NCBI GenBank assembly: GCA_902784065.1
Contig: CACZTJ010000023.1
Coordinates: forward strand, 1-60,439
Reading direction: 5' to 3'
From: an uncultured Prevotellaceae bacterium
GTDB taxonomy: Bacteria; Bacteroidota; Bacteroidia; Bacteroidales; Bacteroidaceae
DNA: 60,439 nt
Shown: piece by piece, positions 17,648 through 27,193 of the stretch
Layout: each line of letters starts with the position of its first letter
Numbering within the stretch: the stretch's first letter is position 1
Position numbers and translations under genes: made by a program
Notes under the pieces: generated by a model
What the model saw: only the letters and a program-made list of their open reading frames with translations
What the model was told of the DNA's origin: nothing
Databases searched by the model: none

Positions 17648-18547
17648 TTATACTAAATGTTCGATCAAATCTGCACGATCGCCTGGGAGCATGTCGATGA
17701 CAGGAATCTCAACCATCGTGTAGCAACCGGGCTGCAGACGCATGGAGGCACGGGCTACATTGACCAGCACCTGACCTGTGAGGGCAGGGTTGTTGATGCT
17801 CATGTTGAACTCCAGACGCTGGTTCTGCGTCTTACCGCTCACACCCTTGCGTACGAGGTTTACACCATGACCCATGTCGCGCACATCATCGACGCTCTCT
17901 ACCTGGAACACGTGGGTCTCGTCGCTGGCGAAGTAAGGATCGGCCTTGATGGCAGCGGTCACCTCTTCGAGCTTGGCACCATCTTCGAGCTCTACATACA
18001 CCATGCGGCGATGGATGCCCTCACCGAGGGGGATGGTCATCGACAGGGCGTTCTTCACACCAGCCTTTGAGCGTACGCAGACGCTGTGGCCCATCGACAT
18101 ACCAGGACCGAAGTTGGTGTAGCTGAGTCCCTTTGGAGCGAGGCTCTGCATCAGGGTGCGAACGATTGAGTCGCTACCCGGATCCCAGCCTGCGGCAATC
18201 ACGCTCACGGTGTTGGTCTCCTTGTTGAGTTTCATCAGACGCTCACGGTAGCCACGTATGTTCGTGTGGATATCGAATGAATCGACGGTGTTGATGCCGA
18301 GGGGCAGAATCTGGTTGGCATACTCCTCACAGCTGCGGGTAGGTGTGGCGAGGATGGCAACATCCACGTCCTTCAGCTCACGGATATCCTTCACAACGTC
18401 ATATCCAGCGAGTTCTGCGGGCTTGTTCTCTGCGCCATTGCGACGTACGATACCTGCTACTTCAAAATCTGGGGCTGTCTCCAGGGCCTCAAGTGCATAC
18501 TTACCAATGTTGCCGTAACCGACGACGGCTGCTCTGATTTTCTTCAT
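17648..18547 (-). CDS. ddh: meso-diaminopimelate D-dehydrogenase
   Basis: A 299-residue NADPH-dependent enzyme that makes meso-DAP directly from tetrahydrodipicolinate, giving lysine and the peptidoglycan cross-linking residue in one step. The N-terminal Rossmann motif VVGYGNIGKYALEAL, ILATPTRSCEEYA (about residue 65), VIAAGWDPGSDSIVRTL (about 116) and NFGPGMSMGHSV (about 145) match the family, and the length is normal. It is divergent from ruvA; the intergenic region holds an inverted repeat (18606-18650). Confidence 0.93.
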   Translation of the reverse strand: MKKIRAAVVGYGNIGKYALEALETAPDFEVAGIVRRNGAENKPAELAGYDVVKDIRELKDVDVAILATPTRSCEEYANQILPLGINTVDSFDIHTNIRGYRERLMKLNKETNTVSVIAAGWDPGSDSIVRTLMQSLAPKGLSYTNFGPGMSMGHSVCVRSKAGVKNALSMTIPLGEGIHRRMVYVELEDGAKLEEVTAAIKADPYFASDETHVFQVESVDDVRDMGHGVNLVRKGVSGKTQNQRLEFNMSINNPALTGQVLVNVARASMRLQPGCYTMVEIPVIDMLPGDRADLIEHLV

Positions 18548-18605
18548 ATTTTAATGTGTTTGTTGGTTATTTCAATCTAAACAAATAACAATTTGCCGGG
18601 AAAAA

Positions 18606-18650
18606 TGCATAAAAACTTTCTATTTGTGCTAGAATGCAAGGTTTTATGCA
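18606..18650. repeat. Inverted repeat TGCATAAAAC in the ddh/ruvA divergent intergenic region
   Basis: TGCATAAAAAC (18606-18616) and its near-exact reverse complement GTTTTATGCA (18641-18650), with a further ATGCATAAAA just before ruvA (about 18689). It could be a regulator site or a leader hairpin; nothing in the sequence decides which. Confidence 0.5.
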
Positions 18651-18716
18651 AGAAATATAATAAAATCGACGGTGAATCGTTATTTTAATGCATAAAAATA
18701 AAATAGGTTAAGAACT

Positions 18717-19319
18717 ATGATTGAATATATCAAAGGAGAACTGACTGAGCTGACCCCTGCATTGGCAACGATCGAGGCAGGTGGTATCGGCTACGGACTG
18801 AACATTTCGTTGAATACGTTTAGTGCCATACAGGGGAAGAAAGAGGTAAAGCTCTATGTGTATGAGGCCATCCGCGAAGATGCCCATCTGCTCTACGGCT
18901 TCTTAAATAAGAAGGAACGTGAGATGTTCCTGTTGCTGATCACGGTGAGTGGGGTAGGTGCCAACACGGCGCGGATGATGCTGTCGGGCATGAGTGTGGC
19001 AGAGTTGTGTAACGCCATCTCGACAGGAAATGCAAAGATGATACAAAGTATCAAGGGCATCGGTAAGATGACGGCCCAGCGCATCATCGTTGACCTGAGT
19101 GATAAGATTGTGGCTTTAGGCATCACCGAGGAGATACCTGTGGGAGGCACTGTGGCCGCACCTGTGAACAATGAGGTGAAGGATGAGGCTGTATCGGCTC
19201 TGACGATGCTGGGATTTGCGCCGGCACCGAGTCAGAAGGTTGTCGTTCAGATCTTGCAGGAGCAGCCTGATGCGCCTGTGGAAACCGTTGTAAAATTGGC
19301 TTTGAAACAAATTAAATAA
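18717..19319 (+). CDS. ruvA: Holliday junction branch migration protein RuvA
   Basis: A 200-residue DNA-binding subunit of the RuvAB branch-migration complex. It has an N-terminal OB-fold ([26 protein letters not shown]), two helix-hairpin-helix motifs ([17 protein letters not shown] about residue 75; [16 protein letters not shown] about 110) and a C-terminal RuvB-binding helical domain ([15 protein letters not shown], about 155). Normal length. ruvA next to sprA is a gene order I know from other Bacteroidota. Confidence 0.96.
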   Translation: MIEYIKGELTELTPALATIEAGGIGYGLNISLNTFSAIQGKKEVKLYVYEAIREDAHLLYGFLNKKEREMFLLLITVSGVGANTARMMLSGMSVAELCNAISTGNAKMIQSIKGIGKMTAQRIIVDLSDKIVALGITEEIPVGGTVAAPVNNEVKDEAVSALTMLGFAPAPSQKVVVQILQEQPDAPVETVVKLALKQIK

Positions 19320-19330
19320 TAATTATTTTA

Positions 19331-19393
19331 GCAACGGACTACAGAACTTAAGGACTTATTTTTGAGAGTCCAAGAAGTCCTGTAGTCCGTTGC
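19331..19393. repeat. Dispersed inverted repeat, family B, full copy upstream of sprA
   Basis: Arms of about 26 bp: GCAACGGACTACAGAACTT at the left and, reverse-complemented, GCAACGGACTACAGGACTT at the right, with TATTTTT between. It ends 10 bases before the sprA ATG, so the sprA leader or the ruvA 3' end would fold into a long hairpin. A half copy lies at 37055-37084 in front of mutY. Confidence 0.8.
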
Positions 19394-19403
19394 CAAGAAA
19401 ATC

Positions 19404-22400
19404 ATGCGTAGAATTGTCGGGATATTGGTTGGCTTCTTTTTCGCGTGCGTGTATGCGCAAGCGCAGGAGGCTGATTCGCTGACAGCACGCTTTCGCATCC
19501 AGAAGACAGCCCCCCTGTTTGTTGCCGATCTCGACTCTTCTGCCGTCGATCTGAAGCGCCCTGACAATATCCGTCAGACAGTGGAGTACGACGACTCTGC
19601 CAACGTGTATTACATCGGCTCTAAGATTGGCGACTCTTTCCTGAACGCTCCCATCCTGATGACCCCCGACGAGTATCGTCGCTGGAGTGAGAAGCGCGCC
19701 ATGCACGAATTCTTCCGCAAGAAGAACTCGGAAAACGTGAAGAACGAGGGCAAGGATAAGTTCTCGTTTGCCGATATGCACTTCGACCTCGGACCAGCCG
19801 AGAAGATCTTCGGTCCTGGTGGCGTGCGTATCAAGACGCAGGGAACGGCAGAGCTGAAGATAGGCATGAACATGAAGAACATCGACAACCCCTCGCTGCC
19901 CATCAGAAACCGCAAGACCACTGCCTTCGACTTCGATGAGAAGATCAACCTCAACGTGAACGGTAAGGTGGGCGACAAGGTGAACATGAACCTGAACTAC
20001 AACACCGATGCTACCTTCGATTTCGACACGCAGAACCTGAAACTGAAATACGAGGGCAAGGAAGACGAGATCTTCAAGCTGGTAGAGGCTGGTAACGTGA
20101 CCTTCCCCACAAACAACTCACTGGTGAAGGGTGCTTCGAGCCTCTTTGGCGTACGTGCCGACATGCAGTTCGGACGCCTGAAGCTGCAGACGGTACTCTC
20201 GCAGAAGAAATCATCGACGAAGAGCGTCTCGACGAAAGGCGGCACACAGACCACTCCTTTCGAACTCGATGCCGTGGACTATGAAGAGAACCGCCACTTC
20301 TTCCTCTCGCATTATTTCCGTGAGCATTACGATGAGGCGATGGCAAACCTGCCTAACCTCCTGACGGGTATCGAGATCAACCGTGTGGAGATCTGGGTGA
20401 CCAACAAGACAGGTATTACCAGCAACACCCGTAACATCGTGGCATTCACCGACCTCGGCGATACCAAGGTGAGCAACCCCATCTGGGATCTGACAGGACA
20501 GCAGGTGCCAGGCAACGACGCCAATACGGAGTACAGAACCCTCACCACGCAATATGAAGCAGCCCGCGATATCGACCAGACCAACACGGTGCTGGCAGCT
20601 ATCCCAGGCTTCCATTCAGGTGCCGACTTTGAGAAGCTGGCCAGTGCACGCCTGCTGTCGAGTTCGGAATATACCGTGAACAAAGCCCTCGGCTACGTGT
20701 CGCTGCGTACAGGTCTGCAGACGGATCAGGTGCTGGCAGTGGCCTATGAGTTCACCTATGGCGGTGTGACCTATCAGGTGGGTGAGTTTGCCAGCGACCT
20801 GACAGACGCTTCGAAGGCCCTCTTCGTAAAGTCGCTGAAGAACACCTCCAACAACCCCTATCAGGGCAACTGGCAACTGATGATGAAGAACGTGTATTAC
20901 CTCGCCTCGACGGTAGAGAGGACCAAGTTCCGCCTCGACATCAAGTTCCAGAGCGACACCACAGGCGTGTATCTCACCTATATCCCTGAGCCGCAGGTCA
21001 AGAACCGCACGTTGCTGCGCCTCCTGGGCTGTGACCATCTGGACATGAACAACAAGAACAATCCCGATGGCTATTTCGACTTCATAGAAGGCTATACCGT
21101 GAGCAACGGACGCGTGTTCCTGCCGTCTGCAGAACCCTTCGGCCGATACCTGCGCAAACAGCTGGTGAAGGCAGGCGTTCCTGAGGCTATCGCAGAGAAA
21201 TACGTGTTCAGCCAGCTCTACGACTCCACGAAGACCACTGCCAAGCAGGATGCCGAGAAGGATAAGTATATCATGACAGGTCAGTTCAAGGGCACGTCGG
21301 GCAACGTCATCTCCTTAGGAGCCTATAACGTGCCGCAGGGATCGGTGGTGGTGACTGCTGGTGGCGTGGTACTCACGGAGGGCTCCGACTATACTGTCGA
21401 TTATTCGGCAGGTGAGGTGACCATCCTGAATCAGAGCATCATCGATGCCGGCACCAACGTGAACGTGTCGCTGGAGTCGGACACCAACTACGGTCTGCAG
21501 CGCAAGTCGATGGTGGGTGTCAACTGGGAGTATGAGTTCTCGAAGAACTTCCAGGTGGGTGGTACGCTGATGCATCTCACCGAGCAGGCCCTCACCTCGA
21601 AGGTGCTGCTGGGACAGGAGCCGTTGAAAAACACGCTGTGGGGCCTGAATGTGAACTGGAAGCAGGAGAGCCACTGGCTCACCTCGATGCTGAACAAGAT
21701 ACCTTTCTTGCATGTGAAGGAGCCTTCGCACATCAACTTCTCGGGAGAGTTTGCCCAACTCATCGCAGGCACGGCGAGCGGCATCCAGGACAACGCCTCG
21801 TATATCGATGATTTCGAGAACTCGAAGAACTACATCGACGTGAGCAATCCCAAGCTTTGGGATCTCTCCAGCGTGCCCTCCACCTTCCCTGAGGCCCACG
21901 ACAGGACGGATGTCACCAGCGGCTACAACCGTGCCCTGCTGGCGTGGTATAACATCGACCCGCTCTTCACCCGTCGTTCCTCTACACTCACCCCTGCCCA
22001 TATCAAGAGCGATCTGGATCAGTTGTCGAATCACTATGTGCGCGAGGTGTATGTCAAGGAGCTCTATCCCAACCGTCAGCAGAGCACCTATAACGGCGCC
22101 ACCTCTACGCTGCCCATCCTGAATCTGGCTTACTACCCCCAGGAGCGAGGACCCTATAACCTGACACGCGACCTGAATCCCGACGGTACGCTGCGCCAGC
22201 CCGAGACGAAGTGGGGTGGTATGATGCGTAAGCTCGAGACCACCGACTTCGAGCAAGCTAACATCGAGTATGTGGAGTTCTGGATGCTCGACCCCTTCAT
22301 CTACACCCGAGAGGACGGCACTGCCTCCGAATATGCCGGCGACCTCTATATCGACCTCGGTGAGATCAGCGAGGATGTGCTGCGCGATGGCAAGAAGTTC

Positions 22401-25400
22401 TACGAGAGTGGCATGCCTGTCGATGGCTCCGACTCCTACACCACCACCCAGTGGGGTAAGATTCCCGTGCAGACCACCCAGACCTATGCCTTTGCCACCA
22501 CGGAGGGCTCACGCAACCTGCAGGATGTTGGTCTCAATGGTCTGAACGATGACGAGGAGCGCACCTATGGCGCCTATAAGGAGTGGATCGATGCCGTGAT
22601 AGGTACAGGCATCGTGACGAAGGACAGTGTGATCCAAGCCTGGCGCAAAGACCCTGCCGGCGATAACTACCACTACTTCCGCGGCACCGATTACGACGAG
22701 GAGAAGAAGAGCATCCTCGATCGCTATAAGCTGATCAACAATCCGCAGGGCAACTCGCCCGATAACGACAACCAGACGGAGTCGTACGACACCAGCTACA
22801 AGAGCGGACCCGATGTGGAGGATATCAACCAGGACTTCACGCTGAACGAGATAGAGCGTTACTACCAGTACAAGGTGCGCATCAGTCCTGAGATACTCGA
22901 TGCCTACCAGAGCGGCGTAGCACCCGAAGACTGCTTCATCTCCGACATGCGTACCAGCAGTGTGAAACTGCGTAACGGCGAGACCACCACCGTCAACTGG
23001 TATCAGTTCCGTGTGCCCCTGGTGGACTATGAGCGCAAGGAAGGCACCATCAGCGACTTCACCAGTATCCGCTTCATGCGAATGTTCCTGTCGGGCTTCC
23101 AGAAGCCCATCGTGCTCCGCTTCGGCAGTCTGAACCTCGTGCGTGGCGAATGGCGTGTCTATAAGCAGAGTCTCAGCAATGGAGGTCCTGAGATGGGAAC
23201 CATCGACGTGAGTGCTGTGAACATCGAGGAGAACAGCGACAAGAAGCCTGTGAACTACGTGCTGCCGCCAGGCATCAGTCGTGTTACCGACCCCTCACAG
23301 CCCCAGCTCGTGGAGAGCAATGAGCAGGCCCTGCAGATGATTGTCAACGACCTGCAGCAGAACGAGTCGAAGGCCGTGTATAAGAAGACCCTCATCGACA
23401 TGCGCCTCTACAAGCACCTGCAGATGTTCGTCCACGCCAACCACCTGGAGCCCGACCTCACCAATCTGGGTGACAACCAGCTGGCACTGTTCGTCCGCCT
23501 GGGTAGCGACTATAAGAACAACTACTACGAATACCAGATACCGCTCTCGCTGACGCCCGACCGCAACGACTATAACCAATACTCCACAGCCGATCGCCGC
23601 ATGGTGTGGCCGCTGGAGAATATGCTCGATATCGACCTCGACGTGTTTACCAACCTGAAGAAAGAGCGCAACCGCCTGAGGAGCACTGGCATGACCTCTT
23701 ATACGCAGCTCTACTCCGCCTCCGACCCTAACATCACGAAGAATACAGTCAGCATCCTGGGTAACCCCACACTCGGAGAGGTGAAGGTGATGATGATCGG
23801 TGTGCGTAACATCTCCAGCGAGGTGAAGTCGGGTGAGGTATGGGTCAACGAGCTCCGATTGATGGATTCCAACAACGAGGGAGGTTGGGCAGCTTCCGGC
23901 TCGATGAACGTCCAGCTCTCCGACTTCGGTAGCGTGAACGTCACGGGCCGTTATATCAGCGACGGCTTCGGCGGTCTGGAGGAAGGCGTGATGCAGCGCT
24001 CCACCGATACACAGAAGCAGTACAGCGTCACCACCTCGCTGGAGCTCGGCAAGTTCTTCCCCGACAAGGCGAAGGTGTCGGTGCCCCTCTACTATTCCTA
24101 CACCAAGGAGATCGTGAAGCCACGCTATAATCCGCTCGACACCGACCTGCGCCTCGATGAGGCCCTCGATGCAGCCCCCACCGAGCAGGAACGCGATAGT
24201 ATCGAGAACATCGCCCTGTCGCGTACCACCAACTCCAACTTCTCACTCTCCAACATGCGCTGGGGCTTGAAGACGAAGCGCCACCCGATGCCTTACGACC
24301 CTGCCAACTTCTCGTTCAGTTACAGCAATACCAGCCGCTTCACCTCGGGTAAGACCACCGTCTATGAGAAGGAGTTCCAGTGGCGAGGCGCCCTGAACTA
24401 CAGTTATTCGCCCGTGTATAAGACGTTGGAGCCTTTCAAGAAGCTCAATGGCAAGTCGAAGTGGCTCAACTTCCCCAAGGCCTTCGGTCTGAACTACCTG
24501 CCGCAGTCGATCGCCTTCAACTCAGAGATCACCCGCCATTACTATGAGCTGCAGGAGCGCGACATGGAGAATCTCGACAACCACAGCCTGCCCCTCATCT
24601 TCAACTCGCAGTTCCTCTGGAATCGCGACTTCTCCCTGCGCTGGGACTTCACGAAGAACCTGCACTTCAGTTTCCAGTCGGCCACCCATGCCGAGATCGA
24701 AGAGCCCTACACGCCAGTGAACAAAGACCTCTTCCCCGACCGCTATTCAGCTTGGAAAGACTCCGTGTGGCGCAGCATCAAGAACCTGGGTACGCCGCTC
24801 GACTACCAGCAGCAGGCCACAGCCAGCTACCAGCTGCCGCTGAACAAGTTGCCTTATTTGGAGTGGATCAATACCGACGCCACTTATAATGCCCGTTACA
24901 CGTGGGTACGAGGCACGGAGCGTAACGACGGTCTCACGCTGGGTAACACCGTGAGCAGCAACCGCAATCTGAACATTAACGGCTCGTTCAATCTGGAGAC
25001 CTTCTATCACTACTTCCCCTTCCTGAAGAAGGCCGACGAGCGCTTCGGCCGCTCCAGCAGTTCCGCCCGAACCCAGAAGGCCAGCAAGCTCCAGAAGACA
25101 CCGAAGAAGACCCCAGCTACGCCAGCCAACCCCGACGAGTCAAAACTGCCCCTCCACAAGAACGCCTATCAGCGTGAGGTCACCCTGAGTCCCGACACCA
25201 CCATCGTCGTGGCCCATAACAAGAATAGCCGCAAGCTCGATGTCACGGCTCGCACCCGCGACGGCAAGCCCTATCGCATCAAATACAAGGTGATCGACCA
25301 GAACAAGATCCTGATAAAGAACCTCGATACCGTTCAGGTGAAACTCAGCATCGTGGCCAAGCCGCCTGTCGATGACCAGTGGTGGTATAAGCCCACGCAG

Positions 25401-26840
25401 ACCGTTGCCCGCTTCCTGATGATGGTACGCTCCATCAACGTGAGCTATCGCAACCAGTACTCCATGCTGTTGCCGGGCTTCCTGCCTAACATCGGCGATA
25501 TGTTCGGACAGCGTTCCGACGGTCTGCTGGCGCCAGGTCTCGACTTCGCCTTCGGTATGATCTCCGACAGCTATATCGACAAGGCGCTGGATAACAAATG
25601 GCTCGCCCTTAACGACAACCTCTCAACGCCAGCCTCCATCAACAGCGCCAACGACGTGCAGGTCAGGGCGGTGCTCGAGCCCATCCGCGACCTGAAGATC
25701 GACCTGAACGCCTCATGGACCGACAACCGTACCCGTAGCGTGCAGTATATGTATGCCGGCAAGCCCACTACCCACAGCGGTACCTTTAATATGACCACCA
25801 TCTCGCTGAAGGGCTCCCTCGCAGGCATAGGCGATGCCAACAACGGCTATCCCTCCAGCGCCTTCGATGAGTTCCGTTCACTGTTGCCCGAGTTCCGGGA
25901 TAGGGTACGTGCGCAGTATGCCGATGCCCCTCAGAAGCATGAGGATCTCAATCCCTACGGCGCCGATGTCATGGTACCCGCCTTCCTCTCCGCCTATACG
26001 ATGGGAGCCGGCAAGTCGCTCAGCATCTTCCCAGCCATCACCCGCATGCTGCCCAACTGGACCATGCGCTATACGGGCCTGATGCGCATCCCTGGGGTGA
26101 GCGACTATCTGAAGAGCATCACGCTCAACCATGCCTATAAGAGTGTCTATAGTGTGGGTAGCTATGCCTCTTACAGCTCTTGGCGTGAGTATATGGACGG
26201 GCTGGGCTTCATTACCGATCAGACCACTGGCGGCCTGCAGCCCTCGTCGATGTATAATGTCTCTACAGTGAGCATCAACGAGGCATTCTCACCCCTGTTG
26301 GGTGTCGATGCCACCTTCCAGAACAACCTCACGGCGAAGCTCGAGTATCGCACCACCCGCGTGCTCAGCCTCTCCATGACCAGTGTGCAGATCAACGAGG
26401 CACTCAGTCGCGACTGGGTGATCGGTCTGGGTTATAAGATCCAGGACTTCCGTCTCTTCACCGATGGCTTCAGCCGCAAGCTGGGTAAGATGCAGAAGCG
26501 AGCCAAGAAGTTGACCAAGTCCGATACTTCTAAAGCGTCAGCTGCCGCCACCTCCACCACGTCGAAGTCGGGTGTGAACCACGACCTGAACCTGCGCCTC
26601 GACATCTCTTTCCGCAGTCAGGCAGCCATCACCCGCGACATCGCCCTGGGCACCTCCTCAGCCTCCAGCGGTAACAGCGCCTTCAAAATCTCGTTCATGG
26701 CCGACTACACCCTGAGTCGTCTGATGACCATCACGGCCTACTACGATCAGCAGACCAACACGCCGCTCCTCGCCAGCAGTTCTTATCCCACCACCACCCG
26801 CGACTTCGGCCTCTCGCTGAAGTTCTCCCTGACAAGGTGA
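19404..26840 (+). CDS. sprA: Type IX secretion system outer-membrane translocon SprA/Sov
   Basis: A 2478-residue outer-membrane protein, among the largest in Bacteroidota. Signal peptide at residues 1-20 (ending AQAQ). It matches the SprA/Sov family by size, by N-terminal stretches (GPGGVRIKTQGTAELKIG near residue 138, NRKTTAFDFDEKINLNVNGK near 170) and by dense alternating beta-strand patterning throughout. SprA is known as the giant single-chain beta-barrel through which type IX cargo leaves the cell, so the organism should export CTD-tagged proteins to its surface. Two low-complexity insertions stand out, near residues 1880-1915 (Ser/Thr/Lys/Pro) and 2365-2395 (Lys/Ser/Thr/Ala), probably loops. 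No other T9SS gene and no obvious cargo domain is visible in this window. Confidence 0.95.
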   Translation: MRRIVGILVGFFFACVYAQAQEADSLTARFRIQKTAPLFVADLDSSAVDLKRPDNIRQTVEYDDSANVYYIGSKIGDSFLNAPILMTPDEYRRWSEKRAMHEFFRKKNSENVKNEGKDKFSFADMHFDLGPAEKIFGPGGVRIKTQGTAELKIGMNMKNIDNPSLPIRNRKTTAFDFDEKINLNVNGKVGDKVNMNLNYNTDATFDFDTQNLKLKYEGKEDEIFKLVEAGNVTFPTNNSLVKGASSLFGVRADMQFGRLKLQTVLSQKKSSTKSVSTKGGTQTTPFELDAVDYEENRHFFLSHYFREHYDEAMANLPNLLTGIEINRVEIWVTNKTGITSNTRNIVAFTDLGDTKVSNPIWDLTGQQVPGNDANTEYRTLTTQYEAARDIDQTNTVLAAIPGFHSGADFEKLASARLLSSSEYTVNKALGYVSLRTGLQTDQVLAVAYEFTYGGVTYQVGEFASDLTDASKALFVKSLKNTSNNPYQGNWQLMMKNVYYLASTVERTKFRLDIKFQSDTTGVYLTYIPEPQVKNRTLLRLLGCDHLDMNNKNNPDGYFDFIEGYTVSNGRVFLPSAEPFGRYLRKQLVKAGVPEAIAEKYVFSQLYDSTKTTAKQDAEKDKYIMTGQFKGTSGNVISLGAYNVPQGSVVVTAGGVVLTEGSDYTVDYSAGEVTILNQSIIDAGTNVNVSLESDTNYGLQRKSMVGVNWEYEFSKNFQVGGTLMHLTEQALTSKVLLGQEPLKNTLWGLNVNWKQESHWLTSMLNKIPFLHVKEPSHINFSGEFAQLIAGTASGIQDNASYIDDFENSKNYIDVSNPKLWDLSSVPSTFPEAHDRTDVTSGYNRALLAWYNIDPLFTRRSSTLTPAHIKSDLDQLSNHYVREVYVKELYPNRQQSTYNGATSTLPILNLAYYPQERGPYNLTRDLNPDGTLRQPETKWGGMMRKLETTDFEQANIEYVEFWMLDPFIYTREDGTASEYAGDLYIDLGEISEDVLRDGKKFYESGMPVDGSDSYTTTQWGKIPVQTTQTYAFATTEGSRNLQDVGLNGLNDDEERTYGAYKEWIDAVIGTGIVTKDSVIQAWRKDPAGDNYHYFRGTDYDEEKKSILDRYKLINNPQGNSPDNDNQTESYDTSYKSGPDVEDINQDFTLNEIERYYQYKVRISPEILDAYQSGVAPEDCFISDMRTSSVKLRNGETTTVNWYQFRVPLVDYERKEGTISDFTSIRFMRMFLSGFQKPIVLRFGSLNLVRGEWRVYKQSLSNGGPEMGTIDVSAVNIEENSDKKPVNYVLPPGISRVTDPSQPQLVESNEQALQMIVNDLQQNESKAVYKKTLIDMRLYKHLQMFVHANHLEPDLTNLGDNQLALFVRLGSDYKNNYYEYQIPLSLTPDRNDYNQYSTADRRMVWPLENMLDIDLDVFTNLKKERNRLRSTGMTSYTQLYSASDPNITKNTVSILGNPTLGEVKVMMIGVRNISSEVKSGEVWVNELRLMDSNNEGGWAASGSMNVQLSDFGSVNVTGRYISDGFGGLEEGVMQRSTDTQKQYSVTTSLELGKFFPDKAKVSVPLYYSYTKEIVKPRYNPLDTDLRLDEALDAAPTEQERDSIENIALSRTTNSNFSLSNMRWGLKTKRHPMPYDPANFSFSYSNTSRFTSGKTTVYEKEFQWRGALNYSYSPVYKTLEPFKKLNGKSKWLNFPKAFGLNYLPQSIAFNSEITRHYYELQERDMENLDNHSLPLIFNSQFLWNRDFSLRWDFTKNLHFSFQSATHAEIEEPYTPVNKDLFPDRYSAWKDSVWRSIKNLGTPLDYQQQATASYQLPLNKLPYLEWINTDATYNARYTWVRGTERNDGLTLGNTVSSNRNLNINGSFNLETFYHYFPFLKKADERFGRSSSSARTQKASKLQKTPKKTPATPANPDESKLPLHKNAYQREVTLSPDTTIVVAHNKNSRKLDVTARTRDGKPYRIKYKVIDQNKILIKNLDTVQVKLSIVAKPPVDDQWWYKPTQTVARFLMMVRSINVSYRNQYSMLLPGFLPNIGDMFGQRSDGLLAPGLDFAFGMISDSYIDKALDNKWLALNDNLSTPASINSANDVQVRAVLEPIRDLKIDLNASWTDNRTRSVQYMYAGKPTTHSGTFNMTTISLKGSLAGIGDANNGYPSSAFDEFRSLLPEFRDRVRAQYADAPQKHEDLNPYGADVMVPAFLSAYTMGAGKSLSIFPAITRMLPNWTMRYTGLMRIPGVSDYLKSITLNHAYKSVYSVGSYASYSSWREYMDGLGFITDQTTGGLQPSSMYNVSTVSINEAFSPLLGVDATFQNNLTAKLEYRTTRVLSLSMTSVQINEALSRDWVIGLGYKIQDFRLFTDGFSRKLGKMQKRAKKLTKSDTSKASAAATSTTSKSGVNHDLNLRLDISFRSQAAITRDIALGTSSASSGNSAFKISFMADYTLSRLMTITAYYDQQTNTPLLASSSYPTTTRDFGLSLKFSLTR

Positions 26841-26928
26841 TAAAACAATGGCGCGACTCCTCCCGAGCCGCGCCGTCATAATTAGTAAAACTTTAAGTAT
26901 GGTGTATGTATTGTAAGTAGTTTGTTTT
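26840..26928 (-). ncRNA. Candidate small RNA antisense to the 3' end of sprA
   Basis: Minus strand: a perfect TACCTTTG box at 26935-26942 points towards the end of sprA with no plausible gene behind it. About 55 bases downstream lies a GC-rich hairpin (GGCGCG / CGCGCC, 26850-26874) followed on the minus strand by ATTGTTTTATC, a terminator layout. The same hairpin lacks a T run on the plus strand. This predicts a transcript of about 80-90 nt. No −33 box is clear, and no known RNA family is recognised. Confidence 0.35.
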
Positions 26929-27010
26929 CGTGTGCAAAGGTACGAAACTATTCGCATTCCTATACCATTTTTCTCAAGAAAACCCACGTAAACGTTAGCG
27001 ACAGAGTCTT

Positions 27011-27076
27011 GTCATCTCGACCGAGCGAAGCGAGTGGAGAGATCTCCTGAGACCTCTCGACTCCGCTCGAGGTGAC
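27011..27076. repeat. Dispersed palindromic repeat, family A, copy 2
   Basis: GTCATCTCGACCGAGCGAAG at the left arm and CTCCGCTCGAGGTGAC at the right, with GAGATCTC in the centre. It ends 1 base before the stop codon of the smalltalk gene, so it is at the 3' end of that transcript. Confidence 0.85.
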
Positions 27077-27077
27077 A

Positions 27078-27179
27078 TCAATACCCCATACACGAGGTAG
27101 CTCCCAGTGCCGTCAGCACCGCTGATGCAATAGACACGATGATCTGTGCTATGAACTTAATACTCTCTTTTTTCGTCAT
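27078..27179 (-). CDS. Smalltalk-type micro-protein (33 residues)
   Basis: The minus strand encodes a 33-residue peptide: a Lys-rich N terminus (MTKKES), a hydrophobic helix (IKFIAQIIVSIASAVLTALG) and the end ATSCMGY. Size, hydrophobic core, TSC ending and position just after an HU-like gene match what is called the smalltalk protein in Bacteroidota genomes, whose function is unknown. A single membrane segment is likely; the Cys near the C terminus is not in a normal lipobox position. The start is supported by a perfect AAAGGAGG 6 bases before the ATG, rare in Bacteroidota. It is 14 bases downstream of the HU-like gene. Confidence 0.75.
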   Translation of the reverse strand: MTKKESIKFIAQIIVSIASAVLTALGATSCMGY

Positions 27180-27181
27180 AA

Positions 27182-27192
27182 TCGCCTCCTTT
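27182..27192 (-). promoter_or_regulatory. Strong Shine-Dalgarno sequence (AAAGGAGG) for the smalltalk gene
   Basis: On the minus strand AAGAAAGGAGGCGATTATG: an almost perfect complement to the 16S 3' end, correctly spaced from the ATG. Other genes in this window have no comparable motif. Confidence 0.7.
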
Positions 27193-27193
27193 C

